NCBI GenBank assembly: GCA_016188005.1
Contig: JACPIQ010000081.1
Coordinates: 1 to 55,309, forward strand
DNA: 55,309 nt
Origin: Candidatus Rokuibacteriota bacterium
GTDB lineage: Bacteria; Methylomirabilota; Methylomirabilia; Rokubacteriales; CSP1-6
Reading direction: 5' to 3'
Of this stretch, positions 44,668 through 54,328 are shown in pieces (the first letter of the stretch is position 1; every line of letters starts with the position of its first letter). Below the pieces are notes generated by a model that ran no database searches, was not told the DNA's origin, and saw only the letters and a program-made list of their open reading frames with translations. The translations under genes were made by a program, and so were the position numbers.

Positions 44668-45236
44668 TCACGACGGCGGCCGACGGGATCAAGGACATCA
44701 CCCCCCCGCTCACGGATGCCGACGTCGAGTCGCTCAAGGCGGGCGACCGCGTCCGGATCACGGGGGTGCTCTACACCGCCCGGGATGCCGCGCACGGCCG
44801 GCTGCTGCCGCTGATCGAGGCGGGCAAGCCCCTGCCCATCGACATCCGCGGGCAGATCATCTACTACACGGGCCCCTCCCCGGCCCGCCCCGGCGAGGTC
44901 GCCGGCTCCATCGGTCCCACCACCGCCAGCCGCATGGACAAGTACACGCCGACGCTCTATGGCCTGGGGCTCAAGGGGACGATCGGCAAGGGGGCACGCT
45001 CCCAGCCGGTGAAGGATGCGCTCCGGCAACAGAAGGCCGCGTACTTCGGCGCCATCGGCGGGGCGGGCGCGGTGCTCTCCCGCTTCGTCAAGAAGCTCCA
45101 GGTCGTCGCCTACGAGGACCTCGGCACGGAGGCAATCAGGCGGCTCGAGGTGGAGGGCTTCCCCGCCATCGTGATCTACGACTGCCACGGCGGTGACCTC
45201 TACCAGGACGGGATGAGGCAGTTCGCGCGCGACTGA
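44664..45236 (+). CDS. fumB: Fumarase class I, beta subunit
   Basis: This 190-residue C-terminal fumarase part has LKAGDRVRITGVLYTARDAAH near residue 21 (in parts), YYTGPSPARPGEVAGSIGPTT near 70 (in parts), MDKYTPTLYGLGLKGTIGKG near 92 and AIGGAGAVLSRFV near 130. The start is GTG 44664 with the strong AGGAGGTG at 44649-44656, both inside the second copy of the direct repeat. It pairs with the alpha subunit upstream. Confidence 0.92.
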   Translation: MITTAADGIKDITPPLTDADVESLKAGDRVRITGVLYTARDAAHGRLLPLIEAGKPLPIDIRGQIIYYTGPSPARPGEVAGSIGPTTASRMDKYTPTLYGLGLKGTIGKGARSQPVKDALRQQKAAYFGAIGGAGAVLSRFVKKLQVVAYEDLGTEAIRRLEVEGFPAIVIYDCHGGDLYQDGMRQFARD

Positions 45237-45254
45237 GAGAATGGGAGAACACCG

Positions 45255-46034
45255 ATGAGCAAACACACCTTCGGCAACCAGCGGGGCGAGGTCATCCCGG
45301 GGGCGACCCTGCGCACCGACGCGTGGTGGATCGAGCCCGCGCTGGTGATCCTGCTCCTGGGGAGCTTCGCGGTGTACGCCACGTGGGTCGCGCTCCAGAA
45401 CGCGCACTACTACGTGGCGCCGTACCTCTCCCCCTTCTACTCCCCCTGCCTGACCACCAGCTGCCAGCACGTGACGTTGCCGCTGATCGGCTCGTGGTGG
45501 ACCCTCTCGCCGGCCTTCCTGATCCTCTGGGTCCCCGGTGGCTTCCGGGCCACGTGCTACTACTACCGCAAGGCCTACTACCGCTCCTTCTTCGGCTCCC
45601 CACCGGGCTGCGCGGTGCGGGACGTGGCGAAGGGCTACACGGGCGAGACGCGCTTCCCCTTCATCCTGCAGAACATCCACCGCTACTTCTTCTGGCTCTC
45701 GCTCGTGATCGTGGTCTTCCTCTGGTGGGACGCGGTTCTCGCCTTCCGCTTCCCCGACGGCTTCGGCATCGGGGTGGGGACGCTCGTGCTGCTGCTCAAC
45801 GCGGCGCTCCTCACGCTCTACTCCATCTCCTGCCACTCCTGCCGCCATCTCTGCGGCGGGCACCTCGACGCGTTCCACACCCGGCCGGCCAGGTACTCGC
45901 TCTGGCGCACCATCAGCTGTCTGAACGAACGTCACATGCTCCTCGCCTGGGTCAGCCTCATCTGGGTGGGGTTGAGCGACGTGTACGTGCGGCTGCTCTC
46001 CATGGGTGTCATCCGGGATCTCCGGTTCTTCTAG
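45255..46034 (+). CDS. sdhC: Succinate dehydrogenase cytochrome b-like membrane subunit
   Basis: This 259-residue membrane protein has about five helices and many histidines. HRYFFWLSLVIVVFL near residue 140 and ISCHSCRHLCGGHLDAFH near 196 could supply heme b ligands. It also has CYYYRKAYYRSFFG, seen in the large single-subunit anchors of actinobacterial-type Sdh. Its place just before sdhA supports the call; sequence alone would leave it as a membrane cytochrome. Confidence 0.75.
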   Translation: MSKHTFGNQRGEVIPGATLRTDAWWIEPALVILLLGSFAVYATWVALQNAHYYVAPYLSPFYSPCLTTSCQHVTLPLIGSWWTLSPAFLILWVPGGFRATCYYYRKAYYRSFFGSPPGCAVRDVAKGYTGETRFPFILQNIHRYFFWLSLVIVVFLWWDAVLAFRFPDGFGIGVGTLVLLLNAALLTLYSISCHSCRHLCGGHLDAFHTRPARYSLWRTISCLNERHMLLAWVSLIWVGLSDVYVRLLSMGVIRDLRFF

Positions 46035-46064
46035 CGCGATGCCTTTCTCCCTGGAGGTACGCCA

Positions 46065-47867
46065 ATGGCTGCTGACGTGAAGTACGAGACCCACGAGTAC
46101 GACGTCATCGTCCTCGGGGCCGGCGGCGCCGGGCTCCGCGCGGCGATCGAGGCCTCGGCGCAGGGCGCCCGGACCGCGCTCGTCTGCAAGTCGCTCCTGG
46201 GCAAGGCCCACACGGTCATGGCCGAGGGGGGCATGGCCGCGGCGATGCGCAACGTGTGGAAAGAGGACAGCTGGCAGGTCCACTTCCGCGACACCATGCG
46301 CGGCGGCAAGATGCTCAACAACTGGCGCATGGCCCAGATCCACGCGCAGGAGTCGCCCGACCGGGTGCTCGAGCTCGAGGAGTGGGGCGCGCTCTTCGAC
46401 CGGACCAAGGACGGCCTCATCTCGCAGCGCGACTTCGGCGGGCACCGGTACGCGCGCCTGGCCCATATCGGTGACCGCACCGGGCTCGAGCTGATCCGGA
46501 CACTGCAGCAGCGCGCCGTGCACAGGGGCCTCGAGGTGCACATGGAGTGCAACATCCAGCAGCTCGTCCTGGACGGCGGGCGCATCGCGGGCGCCGTGGG
46601 CTACTTCCGCGCCACCGGCCAGATCGTGGTCTTCAAGACGAAGGCCGTGGTGCTCGCCACGGGCGGGATCGGGAAGTCGTGGAAGTTCACGACCAACTCC
46701 TGGGAAGGCACCGGGGATGGCGTCCGGCTGGCGCTGGATGCGGGCGCCGAGCTCATCGACATGGAGTGCCACCAGTTCCACCCCACGGGGATGGTGTGGC
46801 CGGCCAGCGTGCGCGGCATCCTGGTGACGGAGGGAGTGCGCGGCGACGGTGGCGTGCTCAAGAACTCTGACGGCAAGCGCTTCATGTTCGATTACATCCC
46901 CGAGTTCTTCAAGGCGGAGACGGCGGACAACGAGAAGGAGGCCGACGCCTGGTACGAGGACAAGAAGAACCGGCGCACCCCGGACCTCCTCCCGAGGGAC
47001 GAGGTGGCCCGGGCGATCAACTCCGAGGTGAAGGCCGGCCGCGGCAGCCCGCACGGCGGCGTCTTCCTCGACATCGCCTCCCGGCGCTCGGCCGACTACA
47101 TCCGCAGGCGGCTGCCCTCCATGTACCACCAGTTCAAGGAGCTGGCGGACGTGGACATCACGAAAGAGCCCATGGAGGTCGGGCCCACCTGCCACTACAT
47201 GAACGGCGGGATCCGGGTGGACGCCGACACCACCGCGACCCGCGTGCCCGGGCTCTTCGCCGCGGGCGAGGTAGCCGGGGGGCTGCACGGAGCGAACCGA
47301 CTCGGCGGCAACTCGCTCTCCGACCTCGTGGTCTTCGGGCGCCGGGCCGGGCTCCACGCGGCGCAGTACGTCAAGTCGCTGAGCGGCCGGCTCGCCGTGG
47401 ACGCGGGCCAGGTGGAAGCGGGCGTGCAGGGGATCCTGGCGCCCTTGCAGGGAAAGGGCAACGAGAGCCCGTACGCGATCCACGCCGATCTCCAGGAGTG
47501 CATGCAGGCCCTGGTGGGCATCATCCGCACCGAGGGCGAGCTCAAGAAGGCCCTGGAGGAGATCGCGGTCTTCAAGCAGCGGCTCGGGCGCGTCAAGGTC
47601 GAAGGCGGCCGGGCCTTCAATCCCGCCTGGCACCTGACGCTGGACCTGCACTCCATGCTGGCCGTCTCCGAGGCCGTCACACGGGCAGCGCTGGAGCGCA
47701 AGGAGAGCCGCGGCGGTCACACCCGGGACGACTACCCGAAGGCCGATCCCACGTGGGGCAAGGTCAACGTGGTCGGGCGCCGCAAGAACGGCGAGATCAG
47801 CGTCTCCCCGGAGCCCATCCCCGAGATGCCCAGTGAACTGAAGAAGCTCTTCGAGGAGAACAAATAA
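46065..47867 (+). CDS. sdhA: Succinate dehydrogenase flavoprotein subunit
   Basis: This 600-residue FAD protein has DVIVLGAGGAGLRAAIEAS near residue 9, AEGGMAAAM near 52, ECHQFHPTGMVWP near 237, CHYMNGGIRVD near 377 and GGLHGANRLGGNSLSDLVVFG near 405 (in parts). A charged insert around 285-305 (NEKEADAWYEDKKNRR) is present. It shares its stop with the sdhB start (TAATG). It oxidises succinate and feeds quinone through SdhB and SdhC. Confidence 0.92.
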   Translation: MAADVKYETHEYDVIVLGAGGAGLRAAIEASAQGARTALVCKSLLGKAHTVMAEGGMAAAMRNVWKEDSWQVHFRDTMRGGKMLNNWRMAQIHAQESPDRVLELEEWGALFDRTKDGLISQRDFGGHRYARLAHIGDRTGLELIRTLQQRAVHRGLEVHMECNIQQLVLDGGRIAGAVGYFRATGQIVVFKTKAVVLATGGIGKSWKFTTNSWEGTGDGVRLALDAGAELIDMECHQFHPTGMVWPASVRGILVTEGVRGDGGVLKNSDGKRFMFDYIPEFFKAETADNEKEADAWYEDKKNRRTPDLLPRDEVARAINSEVKAGRGSPHGGVFLDIASRRSADYIRRRLPSMYHQFKELADVDITKEPMEVGPTCHYMNGGIRVDADTTATRVPGLFAAGEVAGGLHGANRLGGNSLSDLVVFGRRAGLHAAQYVKSLSGRLAVDAGQVEAGVQGILAPLQGKGNESPYAIHADLQECMQALVGIIRTEGELKKALEEIAVFKQRLGRVKVEGGRAFNPAWHLTLDLHSMLAVSEAVTRAALERKESRGGHTRDDYPKADPTWGKVNVVGRRKNGEISVSPEPIPEMPSELKKLFEENK

Positions 47868-48619
47868 TGGCCGCCTCCGAAGTCACGATGCGGGTGTGGC
47901 GCGGCGACGCCAAGGGCGGCGCCTTCAAGGAATACCGGGTGCAGGCGCAGGAGGGGATGGTGGTACTGGACGTGATTCACGCCATCCAGGCTGCTCAGGC
48001 CGGGGACCTGGCCGTGCGCTGGAACTGCAAGGCCGGCAAGTGCGGCTCCTGCAGCGCCGAGGTCAACGGCAAGCCGCGGCTGATGTGCATGACGCGCATG
48101 AACGTGTTCAAGCCCGGCGAGCCCATCACGGTGGCGCCGATGAAGACCTTCCCGCTCATCCGGGACCTGGCGACCGACGTCTCGTTCAACTACGAGAAGG
48201 CGAAGACGATTCCCGCCTTCACGCCCGGGCCCAAGGAGTCCGACGGGACGCGGCGCATGTTCCAGGAGGACATCGAGCGCGGGCACGAGTTCCGCAAGTG
48301 CATCGAGTGCTTCCTGTGCCAGGACGTCTGCCACGTGATCCGCGACCACGCGGAGAACAAAGCGGCCTTCGCGGGTCCGCGCTTCCTCATGCGGCTGGCG
48401 GAGCTGGACATGCACCCGCTCGACACCCAGGACCGCCGCGAGCTGATCCGGCTGAAGGCCGGCCTCGGCTTCTGCAACATCACGAAGTGCTGCACCGAGG
48501 TCTGCCCCGAGTATATCCACATCACGGACAACGCCATCATCCCGCTCAAGGAGCGCATCGTGACCGAGTACTACGACCCGGTGGTGTGGGTCCTGCGCAA
48601 GCTCGGGGTGCGGAAGTGA
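47867..48619 (+). CDS. sdhB: Succinate dehydrogenase iron-sulfur subunit
   Basis: This 250-residue protein has the 2Fe-2S motif CKAGKCGSCSAEVNGKPRLMC (named in parts, near residue 50), CIECFLCQDVCH near 145 and CNITKCCTEVCPEYI near 200 for the 4Fe-4S and 3Fe-4S clusters. It moves electrons from SdhA to the membrane subunit. It is coupled to sdhA by a one-base overlap. Confidence 0.93.
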   Translation: MAASEVTMRVWRGDAKGGAFKEYRVQAQEGMVVLDVIHAIQAAQAGDLAVRWNCKAGKCGSCSAEVNGKPRLMCMTRMNVFKPGEPITVAPMKTFPLIRDLATDVSFNYEKAKTIPAFTPGPKESDGTRRMFQEDIERGHEFRKCIECFLCQDVCHVIRDHAENKAAFAGPRFLMRLAELDMHPLDTQDRRELIRLKAGLGFCNITKCCTEVCPEYIHITDNAIIPLKERIVTEYYDPVVWVLRKLGVRK

Positions 48620-48683
48620 CGGGCGAGGCGCAGCCGAAGGCGAGCCGAGCGAATACGGAAGAGCCGGCGGCCGAGCGCGAGCC
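48617..48683 (+). repeat. Stop-anchored GCAGCCGAAGGCGAGCCGA repeat between sdhB and sucC
   Basis: From the sdhB stop (48617-48619), the gap holds one copy of GCGAGGCGCAGCCGAAGGCG, then AGCCGAGCG, AATACGGAAGAG and GCGCGAGCC, up to the sucC ATG. It matches the blocks at 9559 and 11064. No strong ribosome site other than GGAAGAG is seen. Confidence 0.65.
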
Positions 48684-49850
48684 ATGAAGGTCCACGAGTA
48701 CCAGGCCAAGGCGATCCTGCGGGAGTTCGGCGTCCCGGTGCCCGCGGGAGAGGTGGCCGAGACGCCGGCCCAGGCGCGGGCCATCGCCGGGCGCCTGGGC
48801 GGCAAGGTGGTGGTCAAGGCGCAGGTGCACGCGGGCGGGCGGGGCAAGGCGGGCGGCGTGAAGCTGGCCGACGATGCCGCGGCGGCCGAGGCCGCCGCGC
48901 GCCAGATCCTGGGCATGATGCTCCGGACCCCACAGACGCCGCCCGAGGGCATCAAGGTCCTCAAGGTGCTGGTGGAGGAGGCCTCGTCCATCGCGACGGA
49001 GCTCTACCTCTCCGTGACGCTGGACCGGGCGCGCGCCCGGCACGTGGTCATGGCCTCCCAGGCGGGCGGCATGGAGATCGAGGAGGTCGCTGCCAGCCAC
49101 CCGGAGAAGATCATCCGCGAGTGGGCCGACCCGGCGCTCGGGCTCCAGCCCTTCCAGGCGCGCGCACTGGCCTTCGGCCTGGGGCTGTCGGGGGACCAGT
49201 TCAAGGCGGGCGTGGGGCTGATCCTGAGCCTCTTCCGGGCCTACGTCGAGAAGGACTGCTCGCTGGCCGAGATCAACCCGCTGGTGGTGACGCGCGACGG
49301 GCGGGTGCTGGCGCTGGACGCCAAGCTGAACTTCGACGACAGTGCGCTCTTCCGCCACAAGGAGGTCGTGGCGCTGCGCGACCTCAACGAGGAGGATCCG
49401 CTCGACGTCGAGGCCTCGAAGCACGGCCTCAACTACATCAAGCTCGATGGCAACGTCGGGTGCATGGTGAACGGGGCCGGGCTCGCCATGGCGACCATGG
49501 ACATCATCAAGCTGGCGGGCGGCCAGCCGGCCAACTTCCTCGACGTGGGCGGCGGTGCCTCGCCGGAGCAGATCGAGAACGCCTTCCGGATTCTCTCCTC
49601 CGACCCCAGCGTCAGGGCCGTGTTCATCAACGTGTTCGGCGGCATCCTCCGCTGCGACCGGCTCGCGGAGGGCGTCATCACCGCCGTCACGAAGCTGGGG
49701 CTCAAGATCCCCGTGGTGGTCCGCATGGAGGGCACCAACGTGGAGCTGGGCAAGAAGATGCTCGCCGAGTCCGGGCTCAACTTCACGAGCGCCGACGACA
49801 TGGGCTCGGGCGCCGCCACGGTCGTCGCCCTGGCGCGCAGCGTCGCATGA
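48684..49850 (+). CDS. sucC: Succinyl-CoA synthetase beta subunit
   Basis: This 388-residue ATP-grasp subunit has [20 protein letters not shown] at the start, [20 protein letters not shown] near residue 45, [11 protein letters not shown] near 193 and [16 protein letters not shown] near 315. It forms ATP or GTP from succinyl-CoA. The stop overlaps the sucD ATG (ATGA). The length is standard. Confidence 0.95.
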   Translation: MKVHEYQAKAILREFGVPVPAGEVAETPAQARAIAGRLGGKVVVKAQVHAGGRGKAGGVKLADDAAAAEAAARQILGMMLRTPQTPPEGIKVLKVLVEEASSIATELYLSVTLDRARARHVVMASQAGGMEIEEVAASHPEKIIREWADPALGLQPFQARALAFGLGLSGDQFKAGVGLILSLFRAYVEKDCSLAEINPLVVTRDGRVLALDAKLNFDDSALFRHKEVVALRDLNEEDPLDVEASKHGLNYIKLDGNVGCMVNGAGLAMATMDIIKLAGGQPANFLDVGGGASPEQIENAFRILSSDPSVRAVFINVFGGILRCDRLAEGVITAVTKLGLKIPVVVRMEGTNVELGKKMLAESGLNFTSADDMGSGAATVVALARSVA

Positions 49851-50725
49851 GCATCCTGGCCAACGGTGCGACCAGAGTCGTCGTCCAGGGCATCACCGGC
49901 AAGGAAGGCACCTTCCACGCCCTCCGCTGCAAGGAGTACGGAACCCAGGTGGTGGGGGGCGTCACCCCCGGCAAGGGCGGCACGACCCACGAGGGCTTCC
50001 CGGTCTGGAACACGGTGGAAGACGCGGTGCGTGAGGCGGGCGCGGACTGCGCGCTGATCTTCGTGCCGCCGCCGGCGGCGGCCGACGCCATCATGGAGGC
50101 CGCCGACGCGGGCCTGCCGCTCATCGTCTGCATCACCGAGGGCCTGCCCGTCGCCGACATGGTTCGGGTCAAGGCGTACCTCGCCGGGACGCAGAGCCGG
50201 CTCATCGGCCCCAACTGCCCCGGGCTGATCTCGCCGGGAAAGGCGAAGATCGGGATCATGCCGGGGCACATCCACAAGGAGGGTCCCGTGGGAGTGGTGT
50301 CGCGGAGCGGGACGCTCACCTACGAGGTGGTCCACCAGCTCACGCGACGCGGCCTGGGCCAGTCCTCGTGCGTCGGCATCGGTGGCGACCCGGTGAACGG
50401 CACCAGCTTCATCGACGTCCTCCGCCTCTTCCAGGACGATCCGGAGACCTCCGCCATCATGCTGATCGGCGAGATCGGCGGGACGGCGGAGGAGGAGGCT
50501 GCGGCCTTCGTCAAGGCGCATGTCACCAAGCCGGTCGTGGGCTTCATCTGCGGCCAGACGGCGCCCCCCGGCCGCCGCATGGGCCATGCCGGTGCCATCA
50601 TCGCGGGCGGCAAGGGCACCGCCGCCGAGAAGATGAAGGCGCTCGAGGCCGCCGGCATCACCACCGTGAAGAGCCCGGCCGACATGGGCGCCACCGTCGC
50701 TCGCCTTCTCGGCAAGTCAGGGTAG
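49847..50725 (+). CDS. sucD: Succinyl-CoA synthetase alpha subunit
   Basis: This 292-residue subunit has [14 protein letters not shown] near residue 11, the CoA-binding [11 protein letters not shown] near 40, [20 protein letters not shown] near 122 and the phospho-histidine site [17 protein letters not shown] near 244. It works with SucC. ndk follows after ten bases, giving phosphoryl exchange between nucleotides formed by this step. Confidence 0.95.
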   Translation: MSILANGATRVVVQGITGKEGTFHALRCKEYGTQVVGGVTPGKGGTTHEGFPVWNTVEDAVREAGADCALIFVPPPAAADAIMEAADAGLPLIVCITEGLPVADMVRVKAYLAGTQSRLIGPNCPGLISPGKAKIGIMPGHIHKEGPVGVVSRSGTLTYEVVHQLTRRGLGQSSCVGIGGDPVNGTSFIDVLRLFQDDPETSAIMLIGEIGGTAEEEAAAFVKAHVTKPVVGFICGQTAPPGRRMGHAGAIIAGGKGTAAEKMKALEAAGITTVKSPADMGATVARLLGKSG

Positions 50726-50735
50726 GCGGGGTCCC

Positions 50736-51161
50736 ATGGCGGCAGAGCGCACCCTCACCATCATCAAGCCCGACGCCGTGGCCAGAGGCGTGATCGGGCA
50801 GATCGTGGCCCGGTTCGAGCAGGCGGGCCTGAAGGTCCTGGCGGCCAAGCTCGTGCATCTGAGCCCGGCGCAGGCCGGGGGCTTCTACATCGTCCACAAG
50901 GAGCGGCCGTTCTACGCGAGCCTCTGCGCCTTCATGACCTCGGGCCCCTGCATGCCCATGGTGCTCGAGGGGGAGAACGCCATCGCCCGGCTCCGCGACC
51001 TGATGGGCGCCACCGATCCCGCCAAGGCGGCGCCAGGGACCATCCGCCGAGACCTGGCCGCGTCCATCGAGGCCAACGCCGTGCACGGGTCGGACTCGCC
51101 GGAGTCGGCCGCCTTCGAGATCCCTTACTTCTTCGGCGCCCTCGAGATCCACCCGCGCTGA
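50736..51161 (+). CDS. ndk: Nucleoside diphosphate kinase
   Basis: This 141-residue kinase starts [13 protein letters not shown] and has the catalytic histidine in [12 protein letters not shown] near residue 117, with R88 and the [12 protein letters not shown] loop. It balances nucleoside triphosphates. It is the last TCA-operon gene. Its stop codon lies within CTGA, from which the next frame could begin. Confidence 0.95.
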   Translation: MAAERTLTIIKPDAVARGVIGQIVARFEQAGLKVLAAKLVHLSPAQAGGFYIVHKERPFYASLCAFMTSGPCMPMVLEGENAIARLRDLMGATDPAKAAPGTIRRDLAASIEANAVHGSDSPESAAFEIPYFFGALEIHPR

Positions 51162-51238
51162 CTGCGCCCACCTTCTACCCGGCCGTCCTCGGACTGCGGC
51201 AGCGGATCATCGCCGGGACGATCGGCCTCGGCCTCGGT

Positions 51239-51676
51239 GTGGGCGTGCCCCTCGCGCTCTCCGTCGTCCTGCTCGCCACGACGGGCGAGCTGGCCTTCGT
51301 CATCTTCCCGCTGCCGTTCCTGGGACTCGTCTGGGCCCTCCAGGGGCTCGCCCCCTCGGGGTTCACGCTGGAGGAGCGGGGGGTGCGGATCGAGCGGCGC
51401 TGGCTCCCCCGGCGCCTCCCGTACTCGGCCATCCACGCCGTGGACCGGCGCCCGCGGCCCATCGGGGGACTGCTGGCGCTCGGGCTCAACGGGCTCTTCG
51501 GCTCCTATGGCCTCCGCTGGAACCCGCGCACGGGTCTGCACTACCTCGCCATCACCAACACCCGCGATCTCGTCTATCTTCACACCAGCCGCGGACTCGT
51601 CGTGATCTCGCCCAGCCGGCCCGACGAGTTCGTGGCCGAGCTGTCGGCGCGGCTGGCCCCGGCGCGGGAGGCGTGA
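51239..51676 (+). CDS. PH-like membrane protein of unknown function
   Basis: This protein of 145 residues, if started at GTG 51239, has two hydrophobic segments. A soluble bPH-like beta domain follows (FTLEERGVRIERRWLPRRLPYSAI, in parts, near residue 41). The frame is open to CTG 51158, which overlaps the ndk stop; using it adds 27 residues and completes the first helix (RIIAGTIGLGLGVGVPLALS). The upstream start is thus attractive but non-standard. I do not recognise a specific function. Confidence 0.6.
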   Translation: MGVPLALSVVLLATTGELAFVIFPLPFLGLVWALQGLAPSGFTLEERGVRIERRWLPRRLPYSAIHAVDRRPRPIGGLLALGLNGLFGSYGLRWNPRTGLHYLAITNTRDLVYLHTSRGLVVISPSRPDEFVAELSARLAPAREA

Positions 51677-51753
51677 CGGGGCATGGGCCACGGAGATCAG
51701 CCCCGGGCGCTCGTGCGCCCCAGATGACGTCCGCCCACATCGGAGGAGATGCG

Positions 51754-53406
51754 ATGGCTGCCCCCGGCAACGTCAACCCGTACGAGCTCGACCTGGACAA
51801 GAATCCGGCCAACCACGCGCCGCTGACGCCGCTGTCGTTCATCGAGCGCACCGCGCACGTCTACCCCGGGACGCTGGCGGTGGTGCATGGCGCGCGGCGC
51901 TTCACCTGGGCCGAGACCTACGCGCGGAGCCGCCGGCTCGCCTCGGCGCTGGCGCGGCGCGGGATCGGCGCGGGTGACACCGTGGCCACCATGCTCGCCA
52001 ACACCCCGGAGATGTACGAGTGCCACTTCGGCGTCCCCATGACGGGCGGGGTGCTGAACACGCTCAACACGCGCCTCGACGCCGACGCCATCGCCTTCAT
52101 GCTGGGGCACGGCGGGGCGAAGGTGCTCATCACCGACCGCGAGTTCTCCGACACGGTCGCGCGGGCGCTGGAGAAGCTGACGATGAAGCCGGTGGTCGTG
52201 GACGTGGACGACCCGGAGCACGCGGGATCCGGCGCCCGGCTCGGCCAGACGGACTACGAGGCCTTCCTCGCCGGCGGCGACGCCGAGTTCCCGTGGCAGC
52301 CGCCCGCCGACGAGTGGAACGCGATCTCGCTCAACTACACCTCGGGGACCACGGGCAACCCCAAGGGCGTGGTTTACCACCACCGCGGCGCCTACCTCAA
52401 CGCCATCGGCAACATCCTCACCTGGGGCATGCCGCAGCAGTCCGTGTACCTCTGGACCCTGCCCATGTTCCACTGCAACGGCTGGTGCTTCCCGTGGACG
52501 ATGGCCGCCAATGCCGGCACCAACGTCTGCCTCAGGAAGATCGACGCCGCGCTGATCTTCCGCTTGATCCGGGAGCATCGGGTCACGCACTACTGCGGCG
52601 CGCCCATCGTGCACAGCACGCTGATCACCGCCGAGCCCGCCCTGCGCGAGGGCCTCACCCACAAGGTGTCGGCCATGGTCGCGGCCGCGGCCCCGCCGGC
52701 GGCGATGATCGAGGGCATGGACAGGATCGGCTTCGATCTGACCCACGTCTACGGGCTCACCGAGACCTACGGTCCGGCGGCGGTGTGCGCGAAGCACGAC
52801 GAGTGGAAGGGCCTCGACGTCGGCCGGCGGGCCGAGCGCAACGGCCGGCAGGGCGTGCGCTACCTGGTGGAGGAGGGGCTCACGGTGATGGACCCGGAGA
52901 GCATGACCCCGACGCCCAGGGACGGCGAGACCATGGGGGAGATCATGTTCCGCGGCAACATCACCATGAAGGGCTACCTCAAGAACCCGACGGCCACGCG
53001 GGAGGCCTTTGCCGGCGGCTGGTTCCACTCGGGCGATCTCGCGGTGATGCAGCCCGACGGCTACGTGAAGATCAGGGACCGGGCCAAGGACATCATCATC
53101 TCGGGCGGCGAGAACATCTCCTCCCTCGAGGTCGAGGACGTGCTGTACCGCCACCCCGCCGTGCTGGCGGCGGCGGTGGTCGCCCGCCCCGATCCCAAGT
53201 GGGGCGAGATCCCCTGCGCCTTCGTCGAGCTCAAGCCAGGCGCCCAGGCGACCGAGGCCGAGCTCATCGCGCATTGCCGCGCCCACCTCGCCCACTTCAA
53301 GGCGCCCCGGGCCGTGATGTTCGGCGTGGTCCCGAAGACCTCCACGGGCAAGCTCCAGAAGTTCATCCTGCGCGAGCAGGTGAAGTCGACAGCGGCCATC
53401 GAGTAG
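51754..53406 (+). CDS. Acyl-CoA synthetase, AMP-forming (medium-chain/DmdB-like)
   Basis: This 550-residue ANL-family ligase activates a carboxylic acid with ATP and CoA. Motifs: LNYTSGTTGNPKGVVYHHRG near residue 192 (P-loop), VYGLTETYGP near 332, GWFHSGDLAVMQPDGY near 425, then KIRDRAKDIIISGGENIS near 442 and the catalytic lysine in PKTSTGKLQKF near 530. Close relatives include 3-methylmercaptopropionyl-CoA ligase DmdB and generic medium-chain ligases; sequence alone does not fix the substrate. The ATG at 51754 has GGAGGAG upstream. It is not obviously linked to the TCA genes before it. Confidence 0.88.
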   Translation: MAAPGNVNPYELDLDKNPANHAPLTPLSFIERTAHVYPGTLAVVHGARRFTWAETYARSRRLASALARRGIGAGDTVATMLANTPEMYECHFGVPMTGGVLNTLNTRLDADAIAFMLGHGGAKVLITDREFSDTVARALEKLTMKPVVVDVDDPEHAGSGARLGQTDYEAFLAGGDAEFPWQPPADEWNAISLNYTSGTTGNPKGVVYHHRGAYLNAIGNILTWGMPQQSVYLWTLPMFHCNGWCFPWTMAANAGTNVCLRKIDAALIFRLIREHRVTHYCGAPIVHSTLITAEPALREGLTHKVSAMVAAAAPPAAMIEGMDRIGFDLTHVYGLTETYGPAAVCAKHDEWKGLDVGRRAERNGRQGVRYLVEEGLTVMDPESMTPTPRDGETMGEIMFRGNITMKGYLKNPTATREAFAGGWFHSGDLAVMQPDGYVKIRDRAKDIIISGGENISSLEVEDVLYRHPAVLAAAVVARPDPKWGEIPCAFVELKPGAQATEAELIAHCRAHLAHFKAPRAVMFGVVPKTSTGKLQKFILREQVKSTAAIE

Positions 53407-53472
53407 TGGCTCGCCGCTGAGACGCCCGGCCGATCGCAGGGCACGCCGAATTTCGTGGCGCGCGATCACCAG

Positions 53473-53495
53473 GATTGTCGACGGCACGCGCAATC
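53473..53495 (+). promoter_or_regulatory. Possible enhancer-binding site upstream of the sigma-54 promoter
   Basis: GATTG (53473-53477) and CAATC (53491-53495) form an inverted repeat around a GC core, about 70-90 bases upstream of the -24 element. This is the distance range where activators of sigma-54 bind. It is only five bases per arm, so it is weak evidence. Confidence 0.3.
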
Positions 53496-53563
53496 GTCGC
53501 CGCGCAAGGGCTTCGCAGCCGCCAGGTGCCCGCCGGAACAGGGTCTTCGCCGCGATCGCGGGC

Positions 53564-53579
53564 TGGCATGCCCCGTGCA
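53564..53579 (+). promoter_or_regulatory. Sigma-54 (RpoN) promoter
   Basis: TGGCATG-CCCC-GTGCA keeps the invariant GG and GC ten bases apart and matches TGGCACG-N4-TTGCA at all but two positions. Initiation would fall near 53590, about 38 bases before the ATG of the PEP-CTERM-like gene. Sigma-54 control of PEP-CTERM proteins through PrsK/PrsR is known in other bacteria. The remainder of the gap from 53407 shows nothing further. Confidence 0.65.
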
Positions 53580-53627
53580 CGTTCCTCTCCGCGGAAGGCA
53601 CGGCCACTTCAGGAGGGAGCGGATACC

Positions 53628-54284
53628 ATGCAGACCCTGCTCGGACATGCACTGATTGCACTTGCAGCGCTGACGACGATCCTGCCTGGGCGAGCGGAGG
53701 CCGTCCCCCTCACACACACGCCCCTGGACGCGCTGTGCCTCAGCGCCGAGGCTCCCGCAGCCTGCCACCGCAGCAGCGGGGCGTCGCGACCGGGCCACTC
53801 CTTCGACTACGATCTCTCGAGCGTGCTGGGCGGTGGCGACACGATCACCGGCGCCCAACTCCTGCTGGACCTCTGGGACGACAAGGGCAGGAGCGACGGG
53901 AGCGAGAAGATCAACATCGCGCTGGACGGAGTGCTCCTCTTCCACAACGCCGACGTCCAGCACGATGTGCGGATCGAGCTGTCCGATCTGTCCGACCTGT
54001 CACTGCTGGATGATGGCCGCCTCGGCGTCACGCTGACCGCCCGGAGAGGCGATTTCTTCTTCGGGGGCTCGACGCTCACGCTGTCTGTCGAGTCGGGCGG
54101 TCCGCTCGCAAGCTCCGTCGGCGCCCTCGCGAACGGCGCGACGGCGCCTGCCCCGGCTCCGGCCCCGCTCGTTCTCCTGGGCCTCGGCCTCACCGTTCTC
54201 GCGTGGCGGAGGCGCGCGGGCCATCGCCCCCGTTGCACGCTCGCCCGAAGGCTCGCCGGGCTCGAGGGTGCCGCGAAACGGTAA
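53628..54284 (+). CDS. Secreted protein with PEP-CTERM-like C-terminal anchor
   Basis: This 218-residue protein has a signal peptide to about residue 24 (GRAEA-VP) and a beta-rich middle (GGGDTITGAQLLLDLWDDKG near residue 66, LGVTLTARRGDFFFGGSTLT near 138). Near the C terminus APAPLVLLGLGLTVLAWRRR (about 180-199) resembles a PEP-CTERM exosortase signal, with APAP in place of PEP. About 19 residues follow, more than usual. AGGAGGG precedes the ATG, and a sigma-54 promoter lies upstream. Function is unknown; a surface or matrix role is possible. Confidence 0.6.
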   Translation: MQTLLGHALIALAALTTILPGRAEAVPLTHTPLDALCLSAEAPAACHRSSGASRPGHSFDYDLSSVLGGGDTITGAQLLLDLWDDKGRSDGSEKINIALDGVLLFHNADVQHDVRIELSDLSDLSLLDDGRLGVTLTARRGDFFFGGSTLTLSVESGGPLASSVGALANGATAPAPAPAPLVLLGLGLTVLAWRRRAGHRPRCTLARRLAGLEGAAKR

Positions 54285-54328
54285 GGGATCGCGTCCGAAC
54301 TCCAGAGCGCTCGAAGGCCCAGACCGAG

